In this document: positions 1 through 9,426 of the stretch, one piece after another
Position numbering within the stretch: position 1 is the first letter of the stretch
Layout of the letters: each line of letters begins with the position of its first letter
NCBI GenBank assembly: GCA_951813045.1
Contig: CATOTF010000002.1
Coordinates: forward strand, 3,844,001 to 3,908,000
Origin: an uncultured Rhizobiaceae bacterium
GTDB taxonomy: Bacteria > Pseudomonadota > Alphaproteobacteria > Rhizobiales > Rhizobiaceae
Direction of reading: 5' to 3'
DNA length: 64,000 bases
The notes under the pieces: generated by a model
Told to the model about the DNA's origin: nothing
What the model saw: the letters and a program-made list of their open reading frames with translations, nothing else
The model's database searches: none
Position numbers and translations under genes: made by a program

Positions 1-700
1 CCGCAATACAACGATCCCGACGAAAAAGTCCCAGACGTTCTCCACTGCCGAAGACAATCAGAACGCGGTGACCATCCGCGTGTCGCAAGGCGAGCGGGAA
101 ATGGCCGCAGACAATAAAATGCTCGGCCAGTTTGATCTTGTTGGCATTCCGCCTGCTCCACGCGGCGTTCCGCAGGTCGAAGTTACATTCGACATCGATG
201 CAAATGGTATTGTGAACGTGTCTGCAAAAGACAAGGGCACCGGGAAAACCCACGAGATCCGCATTCAGGCATCTGGCGGTCTGTCCGATGACGAGATCGA
301 ACAAATGGTCCAGGACGCGGAAGCCAATGCTGATGCTGATAAGGCCCGTCGCGAATCTGTCGAAGCCAAGAACTCTGCTGAAACCCTGCTCGATTCCACC
401 GAGAAATCGCTGGAAGAGCATAAGGATAAAGTCAGCGCCGAAGACAAGGAAGCCATTGAGAACGCCATGGGCGAACTCAAGTCCGCTCTTGAAACAGACG
501 ATGCTGATGAGATCACCACAAAGTCACAGGCGCTTGCCGAAGCATCCATGAAAATGGGTCAGGCAATCTACGAAGCCCAACAATCGGAAGAAGAAGCCGC
601 AGCAGCAGCGGATGCTGCTGCCCACGCTGCGGCAGACGAAAATGTGGTCGACGCCGATTTTGAAGAAATCGACGACGACGATGAGAAAAAGTCAGCTTAA
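1..700 (+). CDS. dnaK: Chaperone DnaK (Hsp70), C-terminal part only
   Basis: This is the last 232 residues of the Hsp70 chaperone. DnaK binds exposed hydrophobic peptide segments in an ATP-controlled cycle with DnaJ and GrpE in the cytoplasm. The fragment is open at the left edge and starts in the substrate-binding beta domain ([16 protein letters not shown], then [12 protein letters not shown] and the conserved [15 protein letters not shown]). It continues through the helical lid and ends in the acidic tail [16 protein letters not shown] typical of alphaproteobacterial DnaK. The ATPase domain lies outside the window. The next gene encodes a methyltransferase and dnaJ follows it, so the usual dnaK-dnaJ pair is present but separated. 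Identification is certain; only the start is missing. Confidence 0.97.
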   Translation, partial: RNTTIPTKKSQTFSTAEDNQNAVTIRVSQGEREMAADNKMLGQFDLVGIPPAPRGVPQVEVTFDIDANGIVNVSAKDKGTGKTHEIRIQASGGLSDDEIEQMVQDAEANADADKARRESVEAKNSAETLLDSTEKSLEEHKDKVSAEDKEAIENAMGELKSALETDDADEITTKSQALAEASMKMGQAIYEAQQSEEEAAAAADAAAHAAADENVVDADFEEIDDDDEKKSA

Positions 701-727
701 CATAAACCGACTTTCAATGGCCATTTG

Positions 728-769
728 CTCCCCGCCTGCTGTTACCCACGGTGGGCGGGGATTTTTTTG
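728..769 (+). terminator. Rho-independent terminator after dnaK
   Basis: CCCCGCC (730-736) pairs with GGCGGGG (754-760) and is followed by ATTTTTTT. It lies 28 bases after the dnaK stop codon. It would end the dnaK transcript, or let part of it continue, before the methyltransferase-dnaJ genes. Confidence 0.85.
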
Positions 770-787
770 AAGCCACCCAGAAAATAA

Positions 788-1687
788 ATGATCGCAACCT
801 CGCAAATGGCAGAACCTTCCCATCCTTACGGTACTTACGCCCTATCCCGTTGGAGGGAAGTGGTACGCCAAATGGCGTCGGGTACACCCTCGGGCAAGCC
901 GGGCATGTGGATGATTTCCCTGCTTCGCAAGCTAACCCTTATGGGTCACGAACGGGGGGTTGGTGGTCCCCACGATGTCGAAATCGCCGCCGGTATCCAG
1001 GCAAGACTTTTCCCCAACACCAATCGTTGCGAAAAACGGGCGTTTGCCGGCGTTCATATATGGGACCCGATTGAGCGCAATTTGCTTGATCAACTGATTG
1101 CCACCCATACCGGCGAAGAACCCTTTGTCTTTCTTGATGTTGGGGCAAATGTCGGTCTCTACAGTCTTTTCGTAAATGCCAGCGGCAAAGCGCACAGTAA
1201 AGCCACGAAGATTATCGCAGTTGAACCGGATGCTGAAAATCGCTCACGACTTGAATTCAATTGCACCGCTAGTGGATGCGACGCTCTTATCGAACCCATC
1301 GGCATCGCCGATGAGGAAGGAAGCGGGGTACTGACGGATGATGGGCCAAACCGCGGTGGCATTACCATCACAGATGACGGCGAGGGTGTGTCGATCAACC
1401 TCGAAACACTGGGTCAACTATTCGCCCGACATGGGCTCATGCGTATCGACGCCATGAAGCTGGACATCGAAGGCCGCGATGAAGCAGCTCTTCGAGCCAT
1501 GGTTGAGCAGGTCCCTGATTCGGTCTGGCCGAAAGTACTGATCGTGGAAACCGGTCGCAACAACGATAGCCCGATTGTTACTCTCCTGATCGACCAGGGT
1601 TATAAACTGATTGAGCGCACCGGCATCAATGCAATTTTGAAATATGATGGTGCTGACAAGGCATCGCATCCGAGGACCTCCGCATGA
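788..1687 (+). CDS. FkbM family SAM-dependent methyltransferase
   Basis: The product (299 aa) is a class I S-adenosylmethionine methyltransferase of the FkbM type. It shows the SAM-binding motif [12 protein letters not shown] at about residues 115-126, the ribose-binding acidic motif AVEPD at 144-148, and the family's C-terminal [12 protein letters not shown] at about 224-235. FkbM proteins usually O-methylate sugars or polyketides; the substrate here cannot be read from the sequence. The stop overlaps the dnaJ start by four bases (ATGA), so the two genes are translationally coupled. The first 80 residues are not recognisable as a domain. An alternative start is Met7 at 806. No clear ribosome-binding site precedes either start. 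The location between dnaK and dnaJ is unusual. Confidence 0.85.
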   Translation: MIATSQMAEPSHPYGTYALSRWREVVRQMASGTPSGKPGMWMISLLRKLTLMGHERGVGGPHDVEIAAGIQARLFPNTNRCEKRAFAGVHIWDPIERNLLDQLIATHTGEEPFVFLDVGANVGLYSLFVNASGKAHSKATKIIAVEPDAENRSRLEFNCTASGCDALIEPIGIADEEGSGVLTDDGPNRGGITITDDGEGVSINLETLGQLFARHGLMRIDAMKLDIEGRDEAALRAMVEQVPDSVWPKVLIVETGRNNDSPIVTLLIDQGYKLIERTGINAILKYDGADKASHPRTSA

Positions 1688-2808
1688 GTAAGGAAGATTA
1701 TTACGAAACTTTGGGGGTATCCCGCGACGCTGACGAAAAAGCCCTTAAAAGCGCTTTTCGCAAAAAGGCAATGAAATACCACCCGGACCGTAATCCGGAT
1801 GATGCAGCTGCTGAAGCAAGATTCAAAGAAATCGGCGAGGCCTATGAAGCGCTGAAAGACCCGCAGAAACGGGCAGCCTATGACCGTTTTGGACACGCCG
1901 CTTTTGAAAATGGTGGAGCTGGTGGTGGCAGCCCGTTTGGCGGCGGCGGCATGGGAGATATTTTCGAAGATATTTTCGGAGAAATGATGGGGGGCGGACG
2001 CCGCTCCTCCGGCGGTCGCGCCCGTGGTGCCGACCTGCGTTACAACATGGAAATATCACTGGAAGAGGCCTATTCAGGCAGGACAGCTGAGATCGAAATC
2101 CCCACATCCATTACCTGCGACACCTGTGATGGGGATGGGGCAAAGCCCGGTACCAGTCCGAGCACCTGTGGTACCTGCGGCGGTATTGGTCAGGTCCGCG
2201 CCAGCCAGGGATTTTTCTCCATCCAGCGCACTTGCCCTAAATGTCAGGGGCGTGGCGAGGTCATATCCGACCCGTGCACCAGCTGTTCTGGCACCGGCGC
2301 AACCAGTGAAGACAAAACCCTGTCCGTCAACGTGCCAGCCGGTATTGAAGATGGGACGCGCATCCGTCTTGCCGGTGAAGGGGAAGCGGGAACCCGCGGT
2401 GGACCTCAAGGCGATCTTTACATCTTCCTGTCTATCCGGCCCCATGAGTTTTTCCAGCGTGATGGCGCTGACATTTATTGCCGGGTGCCTATTTCCATGA
2501 CCACAGCCGCATTGGGTGGTCAATTTGAAGTGGGCACGGTGGAAGGCGCTAAAACCCGGGTGAAAGTTCCCGAGGGTACCCAGAATGGAAAACAATTCCG
2601 ACTACGCTCAAAAGGCATGCCGGTTATGCGGTCGAGTCAGATGGGCGATATGTATATACAAGTCGCGATTGAAACCCCGTCCAATCTGACAAAGCGTCAG
2701 CGCGAATTACTGAGCGAGTTCGAGCAATTGAGTTCGGAGGAAAACTCACCTGAATCAACGGGATTTTTCGCCCGTATGAAGGGCATTTTCGACGGATTGG
2801 CAGAATAG
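1684..2808 (+). CDS. dnaJ: Chaperone DnaJ (Hsp40)
   Basis: Type I Hsp40 co-chaperone, 374 aa, which delivers substrates to DnaK and stimulates its ATPase. The J domain (about 1-70) has the HPD motif at residues 33-35. A Gly/Phe-rich stretch follows (about 77-110). The zinc domain has four CxxCxGxG-type repeats starting at Cys145, 162, 184 and 198. The C-terminal substrate-binding domain runs from about 210 to 374. Length and domain order are standard. The start overlaps the end of the methyltransferase gene (ATGA). An NADPH-dependent FMN reductase gene follows after 8 bases, so the transcript probably continues. Confidence 0.98.
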   Translation: MSKEDYYETLGVSRDADEKALKSAFRKKAMKYHPDRNPDDAAAEARFKEIGEAYEALKDPQKRAAYDRFGHAAFENGGAGGGSPFGGGGMGDIFEDIFGEMMGGGRRSSGGRARGADLRYNMEISLEEAYSGRTAEIEIPTSITCDTCDGDGAKPGTSPSTCGTCGGIGQVRASQGFFSIQRTCPKCQGRGEVISDPCTSCSGTGATSEDKTLSVNVPAGIEDGTRIRLAGEGEAGTRGGPQGDLYIFLSIRPHEFFQRDGADIYCRVPISMTTAALGGQFEVGTVEGAKTRVKVPEGTQNGKQFRLRSKGMPVMRSSQMGDMYIQVAIETPSNLTKRQRELLSEFEQLSSEENSPESTGFFARMKGIFDGLAE

Positions 2809-2816
2809 GAAATCTC

Positions 2817-3380
2817 ATGGGATCACCCAAAATTCTTATAGTTCCCGGTTCAAAACGCACCGGGTCTTTAAATACCAAACTGGCAACAGTTATCGAAAAA
2901 GAACTGAATTCAAGCGGCGCGCAGGCGACCGCAATCACATTGGCCGATTACGAGATGCCGCTTTACGATGGTGATCTTGAAGAGGCCTCCGGCGCACCGG
3001 AAAATGCGAAGAAACTTGCCAGCCTTATCAGCGAACACCACGGCGTTGTGCTGGTAAATCCGGAATATAACGGCTCATTTTCCGCCCTCATGAAAAACAC
3101 CCTCGACTGGCTTTCGCGCAATGTGGGGCTGGATGTTTATCAAGGTCGCGTCTTTGCCCTTGCCGCCTGTTCGCCCGGAGGCCTTGGCGGAATCCGCGTT
3201 CTGTCCCACGCGAGGGATAATCTTGTCAGCGTTGGAGCCGATATTATCACCCCGCAATTAGCCGTCGGTAACGCTTATGATGTAATTGGGGATGACGGCA
3301 CGCTGAACAACGAACGGTCGGTCGAACTCTTGCAAAAGATGTGTGAAACGCTGATAGAGCGGGCAAGACATTATATCTGA
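2817..3380 (+). CDS. NAD(P)H-dependent FMN reductase family protein
   Basis: A 187-residue flavodoxin-fold oxidoreductase that uses NAD(P)H and bound FMN. The N-terminal phosphate-binding loop [14 protein letters not shown] (about residues 9-22) and the central segment [18 protein letters not shown] (about 82-99) are hallmarks of the family (ArsH, chromate and azo reductase-like proteins). The physiological acceptor is unknown; quinones, azo compounds or free flavin are typical. The gene sits 8 bases after dnaJ and 11 bases before pyrF, so it appears to be part of one operon. Start ATG 2817 fits the domain boundary. Confidence 0.9.
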   Translation: MGSPKILIVPGSKRTGSLNTKLATVIEKELNSSGAQATAITLADYEMPLYDGDLEEASGAPENAKKLASLISEHHGVVLVNPEYNGSFSALMKNTLDWLSRNVGLDVYQGRVFALAACSPGGLGGIRVLSHARDNLVSVGADIITPQLAVGNAYDVIGDDGTLNNERSVELLQKMCETLIERARHYI

Positions 3381-3391
3381 CAGGATGCCCC

Positions 3392-4102
3392 GTGAACGAT
3401 ACCGTCTCTGACCCAAGATTAATCGTCCCTCTGGATGTCCCGACGGTGGCGGAGGCCAGGGCCGCGATTGAAGAAATTGGGGATGCGGTAACGTTTTATA
3501 AAATTGGCCATCAATTGGCCTACGCCCCGGAAGCCGAAAACGGTTTCCATCTCGCCCATGAATTGATCGAGGAAGGCAAACAGGTCTTTCTTGATCTGAA
3601 AATCCTGGACATCGACAATACGGTCGCCAAAGCGGTTGAGAACATCGCCAAAATGGACATGACCATGCTGACGGTCCACGCCTACCCCAACGCCATGCAC
3701 GCAGCGATATCTGCCCTTAAAGGTGCGCCACTCACCCTATTAGCCGTTACAGTTCTCACATCGATGGATGATGCCGATCTGGTCGATGCCGGATATGCAC
3801 ACACCGCCGAAGAACTTGTAAAGCTGCGCGCCGAGCAGGCACTCGCGGCCGGCATGGGGGGCATTGTCTCTTCCGCACAGGAAGCCGAGACGGTGAGCAA
3901 AATCATCGGTCCCGACATGGCTCTGGTCACCCCTGGCATCCGACCGGAAGGTGCGGACCACGGCGACCAGAAACGGGTGATGACGCCATCAAAAGCCCTC
4001 GCCGCTGGTGCCACTCACCTTGTGGTCGGACGCCCAATCATGGCAGCCTCAAACAGACGCGCGGCAGCATTGGCCATTGTTGAAGAAATGAAAAACACAT
4101 AA
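3392..4102 (+). CDS. pyrF: Orotidine 5'-phosphate decarboxylase
   Basis: Catalyses the last step of UMP synthesis, OMP to UMP plus CO2, in the cytoplasm. The 236-residue TIM barrel opens with LIVPLDVP and carries the catalytic Lys/Asp array [10 protein letters not shown], with Asp68, Lys70 and Asp73. The phosphate-binding end VTPGIRPEG and VVGRPI is also present. Length fits the bacterial type I enzyme. Start: ATG 3392 in a tight operon after the FMN reductase. A DUF1330 pair follows after 12 bases, a neighbour arrangement also seen in other Alphaproteobacteria (recollection, not checked). Confidence 0.97.
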   Translation: MNDTVSDPRLIVPLDVPTVAEARAAIEEIGDAVTFYKIGHQLAYAPEAENGFHLAHELIEEGKQVFLDLKILDIDNTVAKAVENIAKMDMTMLTVHAYPNAMHAAISALKGAPLTLLAVTVLTSMDDADLVDAGYAHTAEELVKLRAEQALAAGMGGIVSSAQEAETVSKIIGPDMALVTPGIRPEGADHGDQKRVMTPSKALAAGATHLVVGRPIMAASNRRAAALAIVEEMKNT

Positions 4103-4114
4103 GGGAGGCTGAAA

Positions 4115-4405
4115 ATGCCAAAAGGTTATTGGATCGCACGGGTGGATATTGAAGATACGGACGGGTATCCGGCCTATGTCAGCACTGCAAAACCTGCGTT
4201 TGAGCGCTATAGTGCAAAATTCCTGGCCCGTGGCGGTGAGGCCCATTCGTTAGAAGGTGAAAATCGGGCACGCAACGTGATTATCGAATTCCCATCAGTA
4301 CAGGCCGCACTGGACTGTTATAATTCAGACGAATATCAGGCTGCTGTTAAAATACGCCAATCCGTTGCCCAATGGGAACTCCTGATCGTTGAAGGGGCGG
4401 AATAA
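4115..4405 (+). CDS. DUF1330 family protein, first of a tandem pair
   Basis: A 96-residue protein of the ferredoxin-like alpha/beta-barrel DUF1330 family. The family signature is visible as PKGYWIARVDIEDTDGYPAY at the N-terminus, then KFLARGG at about 34 and YNSDEYQAA at about 69. No catalytic function is established for the family. The stop overlaps the next start in TAATG (4403-4407), and that gene encodes a clear paralogue, so this is a recent tandem duplication or an obligate pair. It is probably co-transcribed with pyrF. A purine-rich AGGGAGG lies just before the start. Confidence 0.9.
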   Translation: MPKGYWIARVDIEDTDGYPAYVSTAKPAFERYSAKFLARGGEAHSLEGENRARNVIIEFPSVQAALDCYNSDEYQAAVKIRQSVAQWELLIVEGAE

Positions 4406-4710
4406 TGGCGCGCCCGAAAGGCTATTGGGTAGGTCAGGTCGATGTAAACAACCCGGAGGCCTATAAGAAATATGTCGCCGGTAATGCTGTCGCATTCGAG
4501 AAATACGGCGCGAAGTTTCTTGTCCGTGGCGGTCAATATGAGACCCCGGAAGGTAATTGCCGGTCGCGCCTCGTGGTGCTCGAATTCGAAAGCTACGAAC
4601 AGGCTCGCGCCTGCTATTATTCAGACGAATACCAGGCAGTCATCGGGTTCCGCACGGAAAATGACGTGTCGGAGGGGGACATTGCGATTGTTGAGGGCTG
4701 GGATGGTTGA
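4405..4710 (+). CDS. DUF1330 family protein, second of a tandem pair
   Basis: Paralogue of the preceding protein (101 aa). The shared motifs are PKGYWVGQVDVNNPEAYKKY at residues 4-23, KFLVRGGQYE at about 36-45 and YYSDEYQAVIGFR near residue 72. The fold is the dimeric alpha/beta barrel of DUF1330. The start lies inside the TAATG overlap with the first copy, so translation is very likely coupled and the two could form a heterodimer (inference). Function unknown. Confidence 0.9.
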   Translation: MARPKGYWVGQVDVNNPEAYKKYVAGNAVAFEKYGAKFLVRGGQYETPEGNCRSRLVVLEFESYEQARACYYSDEYQAVIGFRTENDVSEGDIAIVEGWDG

Positions 4711-4750
4711 TTATCTCTGATCTCGACATTCCGATACCGGGACACAAGGC

Positions 4751-4966
4751 GTGAAAAAAGTCGATTATGTCAAATGGATTGCCACGGTAATTCAACTCAT
4801 TGGTTATGGGCTAACGGGGTTGAATATCGTCCCTTGGAATGTGCTTGCCTTTGTAATTGGAATTATCCTTTGGTTTCTCGTTGGCGTGATGTGGAAAGAC
4901 CGCGCAATAATGGTGGTCCATATAGGTGCTTTTATTGCGATATTGGGGGGATATATCAATTCATGA
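4751..4966 (+). CDS. Small inner-membrane protein, DUF6552-like
   Basis: A 71-residue integral membrane protein starting at GTG. Three hydrophobic segments are visible: about residues 9-27, 28-46 and 53-69. The polar connection MWKDRAIM lies before the last one. It resembles short alphaproteobacterial membrane proteins annotated DUF6552 (from memory, moderate certainty). It has no known role. It follows the DUF1330 pair by 40 bases and may belong to the same transcript. Confidence 0.7.
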   Translation: MKKVDYVKWIATVIQLIGYGLTGLNIVPWNVLAFVIGIILWFLVGVMWKDRAIMVVHIGAFIAILGGYINS

Positions 4967-5116
4967 GTGATAAACGCGCTCTTCAGCGTTAAGAAGTGTA
5001 AAGTTCGCTCCCAAAAACTTGAAATCTGTTAAATTGACCCTACGTCATGGGTAAGCAGAAACCCTGATCTCCAGCGGGGAGGACGCACCACGATCAAAAG
5101 AGAGGTTTCTTTACAA

Positions 5117-5593
5117 ATGACCAATGCTTTCATCCGTCCCGCCTGGACGCCCGTTACCATCGCCATGATGATTATCGGCTTCATGATTTTCTGGCCGCTC
5201 GGCCTGGCCATGATCGGTTACATCCTGTGGGGTGATCGGCTGGATCAATTCAAATCGGAAATAAACACCGCGACTGACAAAGCCTCTGAGGTTTTCTCAA
5301 AAACCCGCGGTTGTGGCCACCGTCGCAGCCACATGCGCCACCGTACAGGAAATGTTGCCTTTGACGACTGGCGTGAGTCTGAGCTGAAGCGACTGCATGA
5401 AGAACGCATGAAGCTCGACACGATGCGCGCTGAATTTGACGATTATGCCCGCGAATTGCGCCGCGCCAAGGACGAAGAAGAATTCGAACACTTCATGGCC
5501 AACCGCGCAAAGCCGGTTGATGGCACCGAGAAAAAACCCGGCAAGCCAAAGGCGGTCAAAAAGTCTGGTGGTAAAACGGTTCCCGGCGTTTAA
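5117..5593 (+). CDS. DUF2852 membrane-anchored protein
   Basis: A 158-residue protein with one N-terminal transmembrane helix pair (about residues 10-42, TPVTIAMMIIGFMIFWPLGL then AMIGYILWGD). A Cys/His/Arg-rich spot follows at about residues 69-77 (RGCGHRRSH), then FDDWRESELKRLHEERMKLD and a charged helical region likely to form a coiled coil. This layout matches DUF2852 proteins of Alphaproteobacteria; their function is not known. The tail is Lys/Pro/Gly rich. A strong terminator follows directly. Confidence 0.85.
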   Translation: MTNAFIRPAWTPVTIAMMIIGFMIFWPLGLAMIGYILWGDRLDQFKSEINTATDKASEVFSKTRGCGHRRSHMRHRTGNVAFDDWRESELKRLHEERMKLDTMRAEFDDYARELRRAKDEEEFEHFMANRAKPVDGTEKKPGKPKAVKKSGGKTVPGV

Positions 5594-5612
5594 GTCCAAC
5601 CGAAACTAATCA

Positions 5613-5646
5613 AGAAAGCCCGCTCATCCGAGCGGGCTTTTTCATT
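5613..5646 (+). terminator. Rho-independent terminator after the DUF2852 gene
   Basis: A perfect 10-bp stem, AAAGCCCGCT (5615-5624) with AGCGGGCTTT (5631-5640), has a 6-base loop and ends in a run of five T (5638-5642). It separates the dnaJ-side genes from the peptidase-trp group. Confidence 0.92.
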
Positions 5647-5710
5647 TGTGCCTTCCTCTGATTTTAATTGAAGTGATGCAACCCATCACCGAATCATCTA
5701 TTCTACCGCC

Positions 5711-6475
5711 ATGTTTCAACTGCTGAAAAAACGCCCTATTCCAAAGGATGGCCGCCAGGAGCGTTGGACCTTGCTTGAAATCGACGGGCGGCAGGTGGAC
5801 GTGCGCGTTGTGGAAAACCCACGCACAACACGATTGACCCTGCGCCTCGTACCCGCAGCAAAAACGCAGGAAAGCCTGAAAGTCACCGTCCCCCCCGGCA
5901 CGCCGGAAAGTGAAGTTGACGAATTCCTGCTGCGTAATCGCAATTGGGCCGCAGCCCGCCTTTCACGCCTGCCGGAAGTCACCCGCATTGCCGACGGTGC
6001 GACCATTCCTCTACGCGGTGAGCCCCACCGAATCATGCATTCAGGGCTCGGACGCGGCATTGTCTCCATCGGGATGGAAGAAGATGGCAAGGTTATCCGC
6101 GTTTTCGGCGATCCAAAATTTACCCCGCGCAAGGTCGGTGATTTTCTCAAACGCCAAGCCAAACAGGATCTGACAAAAGCCGTTAAAACCTATGCCACTG
6201 CTTTGGACGTCAAACCGAAATCCATCACGCTGCGCGATACGACATCCCGCTGGGGGTCCTGTTCTTCGACCGGTGCACTAAATTTCAGCTGGCGCATTAT
6301 TCTCGCCCCCCCTGAGGTGCTGCATTATCTCGCCGCCCACGAAGTGGCTCACCTTCGCGAGATGAACCATTCTGACCGCTTCTGGAACCACGTACGCGAC
6401 ATATGCCCGGATATGGAAGCCCATAAAACCTGGTTGCGCGCCCACGGCAGCAAGCTTCACGCGGTTGTTGTGTAG
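5711..6475 (+). CDS. YgjP-type (DUF45/SprT-like) zinc metallopeptidase
   Basis: A 254-residue protein of the YgjP family (M48-type metallopeptidase). The zinc motif HEVAHL (HExxH with the catalytic Glu) lies at about residue 217. A downstream His in MNHSDRFW (about 225-232) is the third ligand. The preceding TTSRWGSCSSTGALNFSWR (about 178-196) is the family's other conserved block. The N-terminal half carries the usual beta-rich region with RTTRLTLR. Substrates are not established. The gene lies between a terminator and trpF and is probably its own unit. Confidence 0.88.
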   Translation: MFQLLKKRPIPKDGRQERWTLLEIDGRQVDVRVVENPRTTRLTLRLVPAAKTQESLKVTVPPGTPESEVDEFLLRNRNWAAARLSRLPEVTRIADGATIPLRGEPHRIMHSGLGRGIVSIGMEEDGKVIRVFGDPKFTPRKVGDFLKRQAKQDLTKAVKTYATALDVKPKSITLRDTTSRWGSCSSTGALNFSWRIILAPPEVLHYLAAHEVAHLREMNHSDRFWNHVRDICPDMEAHKTWLRAHGSKLHAVVV

Positions 6476-6543
6476 CCGGCAGATACAGATACCAGTTAAA
6501 CTCTGCATAGACTCAGGCCGGAATTTCTGGCATCGCCACCCTC

Positions 6544-7203
6544 ATGAATATGCCAATAAAAATTTGTGGTTTGTCAACGCCCGACGCGGTGGAAACCGCT
6601 ATCGCGGGTGGTACTTCACATCTTGGGTTTATTTTTTTTCCCAAAAGTCCGCGCAATATCTCACCGCAACTGGCCGGGCAACTTACCCGGCAAAAAGGCG
6701 CTACAAAATCCGTCGCTGTAACTGTAAACGCAGACGATCAGTTTCTCGATGAAATTGCCGAACATATGGCGCCGGATATGCTGCAACTCCACGGCAGCGA
6801 AAGCCTTGAACGGGTGGCGGAAATTAGGGCTCGCTATGGACTGCCTCTGTTGAAAGCCATGGCGATACGTGACGCCGACGACCTGGCCAAAGCAGCAATT
6901 TATGAAGATGCCGTCGAACACTTATTGCTCGACGCAAAACCGCCAAAAGGCGCCGAACTTCCCGGTGGCAATGGTGTCAGTTTCGACTGGTCCATTTTAG
7001 AAAATCTGCAGGTCAAAATACCGGTTCTCCTGTCCGGTGGTCTCGACATAGGTAATATCGATAGAGCACTAAGCGTAATGAATGACCCATCAAATACTGT
7101 AATCGGGCTTGATGTTTCATCTGGTGTTGAGAGCGCTCCCGGTGTTAAAGATATTGCGAAAATTAAAGCATTTTTGAAGGCCTGCCGCGCTGGCGTAGCC
7201 TGA
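6544..7203 (+). CDS. trpF: Phosphoribosylanthranilate isomerase
   Basis: Catalyses the Amadori rearrangement of phosphoribosylanthranilate to CdRP in tryptophan synthesis. The 219-residue TIM barrel shows KICGLSTPDAVETAI near the N-terminus with the catalytic Cys in KICG, the segment LGFIFFPKSPRNIS, QLHGSES in the middle and LSGGLDIGNI with GLDVSSGVESAPGVKD at the phosphate site. The catalytic Asp falls in LLLDAKPPKG. It is the first gene of trpF-trpB-trpA. A second in-frame ATG lies two codons into the gene. Confidence 0.97.
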   Translation: MNMPIKICGLSTPDAVETAIAGGTSHLGFIFFPKSPRNISPQLAGQLTRQKGATKSVAVTVNADDQFLDEIAEHMAPDMLQLHGSESLERVAEIRARYGLPLLKAMAIRDADDLAKAAIYEDAVEHLLLDAKPPKGAELPGGNGVSFDWSILENLQVKIPVLLSGGLDIGNIDRALSVMNDPSNTVIGLDVSSGVESAPGVKDIAKIKAFLKACRAGVA

Positions 7204-7235
7204 TACAAAAATTTGAGTAAGAGAGTAAAGCTGCC

Positions 7236-8453
7236 ATGAACGCGCAAGCCCCCAATTCTTTTAAAAACGGACCGGATGAAGAAGGCCAATTCGGGATTTT
7301 TGGCGGGCGTTTTGTCGCGGAAACCTTGATGCCCAATATTCTCGAATTGGACGACGCCTATGCGACTGCCAAGAAAGACCCGGACTTTCAAAAAGAACTG
7401 GATTACCTAAACAAACATTACACCGGCCGCCCAAGCCCGCTTTATTTTGCAGAACGCCTGACCGAATATCTGGGCGGCGCGAAGGTCTATTTCAAACGGG
7501 ACGAGCTGAACCATACCGGCAGCCACAAGATCAACAATTGCCTTGGCCAGATTTTGCTCGCCAAACGCATGGGCAAAACCCGCTTGATCGCGGAAACGGG
7601 CGCGGGCCAGCATGGTGTTGCAGCCGCCACCGTTGCCGCCCGGTTTGGCTATCCTTGTCTGGTTTACATGGGCGCCAAAGACGTTCATCGCCAGTCCCCC
7701 AATGTGTTCCGCATGAAACTTCTAGGTGCTGAAATTGAAAGCGTGACGGCCGGTGCCGGTACGCTTAAAGACGCCATGAACGAAGCCTTGCGGGACTGGG
7801 TGACAAATGTGGAAGACACCTATTACCTAATCGGTACGGCTGCAGGTCCGCACCCCTATCCCGAACTGGTGCGTGATTTCCAGTCGGTCATCGGCAAGGA
7901 AGCCCGCGAACAAATCATGGAAGCGGAAGGTCGCCTGCCCGATATGTTGGTCGCCGCCGTCGGCGGCGGTTCAAATGCCATCGGCCTGTTCCACCCGTTT
8001 CTCGACGATGAGAATGTCCAGATCGTCGGTGTGGAAGCGGGCGGCAAAGGTCTTGATGGCGACGAGCACTGCGCATCGCTCACCGCTGGTCGCCCCGGCG
8101 TTCTCCACGGTAACCGGACGTATTTGCTGCAAGACAGTGAAGGGCAGATTGAAGAAGGTGCATCGATTTCCGCAGGTCTTGATTACCCAGGCATCGGCCC
8201 GGAACATTCATGGCTCAAAGATACGGGCCGCTGTGATTATGTCCCGATCATGGATGATGAAGCGCTTGAGGCTTTCCAACTCCTGTGCCGTCTTGAAGGT
8301 ATCATTCCCGCATTGGAACCCAGCCATGCATTGGCGGAAGTCGTGAAACGTGCCCCCACCATGGGCAAAGATCAGATCATCGTCATGAACCTGTGCGGTC
8401 GTGGTGATAAAGACGTTCATACGGTGGGCGAAGCGCTCGGAATGGAATTATAA
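7236..8453 (+). CDS. trpB: Tryptophan synthase beta chain
   Basis: Condenses indole with L-serine to L-tryptophan using PLP; works as an alpha2-beta2 complex with TrpA. The product has 405 residues, the usual length. The PLP-binding lysine lies in HTGSHKINN (Lys98). The phosphate-binding loop is VGGGSNAIG and the monovalent-cation and COMM-domain regions are intact, including [11 protein letters not shown]. It lies 32 bases after trpF, with trpA following after only 4 bases. Confidence 0.98.
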   Translation: MNAQAPNSFKNGPDEEGQFGIFGGRFVAETLMPNILELDDAYATAKKDPDFQKELDYLNKHYTGRPSPLYFAERLTEYLGGAKVYFKRDELNHTGSHKINNCLGQILLAKRMGKTRLIAETGAGQHGVAAATVAARFGYPCLVYMGAKDVHRQSPNVFRMKLLGAEIESVTAGAGTLKDAMNEALRDWVTNVEDTYYLIGTAAGPHPYPELVRDFQSVIGKEAREQIMEAEGRLPDMLVAAVGGGSNAIGLFHPFLDDENVQIVGVEAGGKGLDGDEHCASLTAGRPGVLHGNRTYLLQDSEGQIEEGASISAGLDYPGIGPEHSWLKDTGRCDYVPIMDDEALEAFQLLCRLEGIIPALEPSHALAEVVKRAPTMGKDQIIVMNLCGRGDKDVHTVGEALGMEL

Positions 8454-8457
8454 GCTC

Positions 8458-9282
8458 ATGACACAACGTATGACCGCCCGCTTTGCAAAACTCGCGGCAG
8501 AAAACCGCCCCGCATTTGTCACCTATTTCATGGGGGGCGATCCGGATTTTGAGACTTCCGTCAACATCATGAAAGGCCTGCCCGCCGCCGGTGCCGATGT
8601 AATTGAACTGGGGATGCCATTTTCTGACCCCATGGCTGACGGCCCGTCCATTCAGGCAGCCGGGTTACGATCGCTGGAAGGCGGCCAAAATATTCCAAAA
8701 GCTTTCGACATGGTGCGCGCATTTCGCCAAGACGATGATGAGACACCAATTGTCGTCATGGGTTATTACAACCCCATCTACCAATACGGGTCGGAGAAAT
8801 TCCTCCAGGAAGCCAAACAAGCCGGTATCGACGGCATGATCATCGTTGATCTGCCCCCTGAAATGGATGAAGAACTTTGTATTCCAGCTTTGAGCGAAGG
8901 TCTGAATTTCATCCGCCTTGCGACACCAACCACCGATGAAAAACGCCTGCCAAAAGTCCTCTCAAACACATCAGGCTTCGTCTACTACGTCTCGATCAAC
9001 GGGATTACAGGTGCAGCCGCGCCAAAACCCGATGAAGTTGCCAAATCCGTTGCCCACATCAAAGCGAAGACCGACCTGCCGATCTGCGTAGGCTTTGGAG
9101 TTCGAAGTGCGGAACAGGCTGCATCAATTGGCAAGGCCGCAGACGGCGTTGTCGTCGGCTCCGCCATCGTTTCAGCCATCGCCGACAGTCTGGATGATGG
9201 GAAAGCGACGGGTAAAACATTGACGGATGCACTCGCCGTCGTTTCGTCAATTTCCGAAGGTGTTCGATCAGCCCGCACTTGA
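8458..9282 (+). CDS. trpA: Tryptophan synthase alpha chain
   Basis: Cleaves indole-3-glycerol phosphate to indole, which is channelled to TrpB. The start chosen is ATG 8458, four bases after the trpB stop. Longer in-frame readings would overlap trpB and add a tail with no family match. The 274-residue barrel has the catalytic pair Glu50 ([12 protein letters not shown]) and Asp61 (ADGPSIQ), plus [11 protein letters not shown] and the phosphate-binding GFGVRS and VVGSAIV. The gene completes a compact trpFBA unit. The rest of the pathway is outside the window. Confidence 0.98.
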   Translation: MTQRMTARFAKLAAENRPAFVTYFMGGDPDFETSVNIMKGLPAAGADVIELGMPFSDPMADGPSIQAAGLRSLEGGQNIPKAFDMVRAFRQDDDETPIVVMGYYNPIYQYGSEKFLQEAKQAGIDGMIIVDLPPEMDEELCIPALSEGLNFIRLATPTTDEKRLPKVLSNTSGFVYYVSINGITGAAAPKPDEVAKSVAHIKAKTDLPICVGFGVRSAEQAASIGKAADGVVVGSAIVSAIADSLDDGKATGKTLTDALAVVSSISEGVRSART

Positions 9283-9426
9283 TTGAGGTTACGCCGTATC
9301 GCCGCATATGCGACACTTCGTTGATCGGAATAGTTTTACCTTGCGGTCACGCGCAGGCCATAATAGTCAGATTATAGTCACCACTTACGTGCAGCGCAGC
9401 ACATAAAGAAAATCAGGGTAATTTCC

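Noticed and set aside
2074-2595. Long minus-strand reading opposite dnaJ
   Set aside because: It lies wholly inside the well-supported dnaJ gene and its protein is low in recognisable motifs; antisense shadow.
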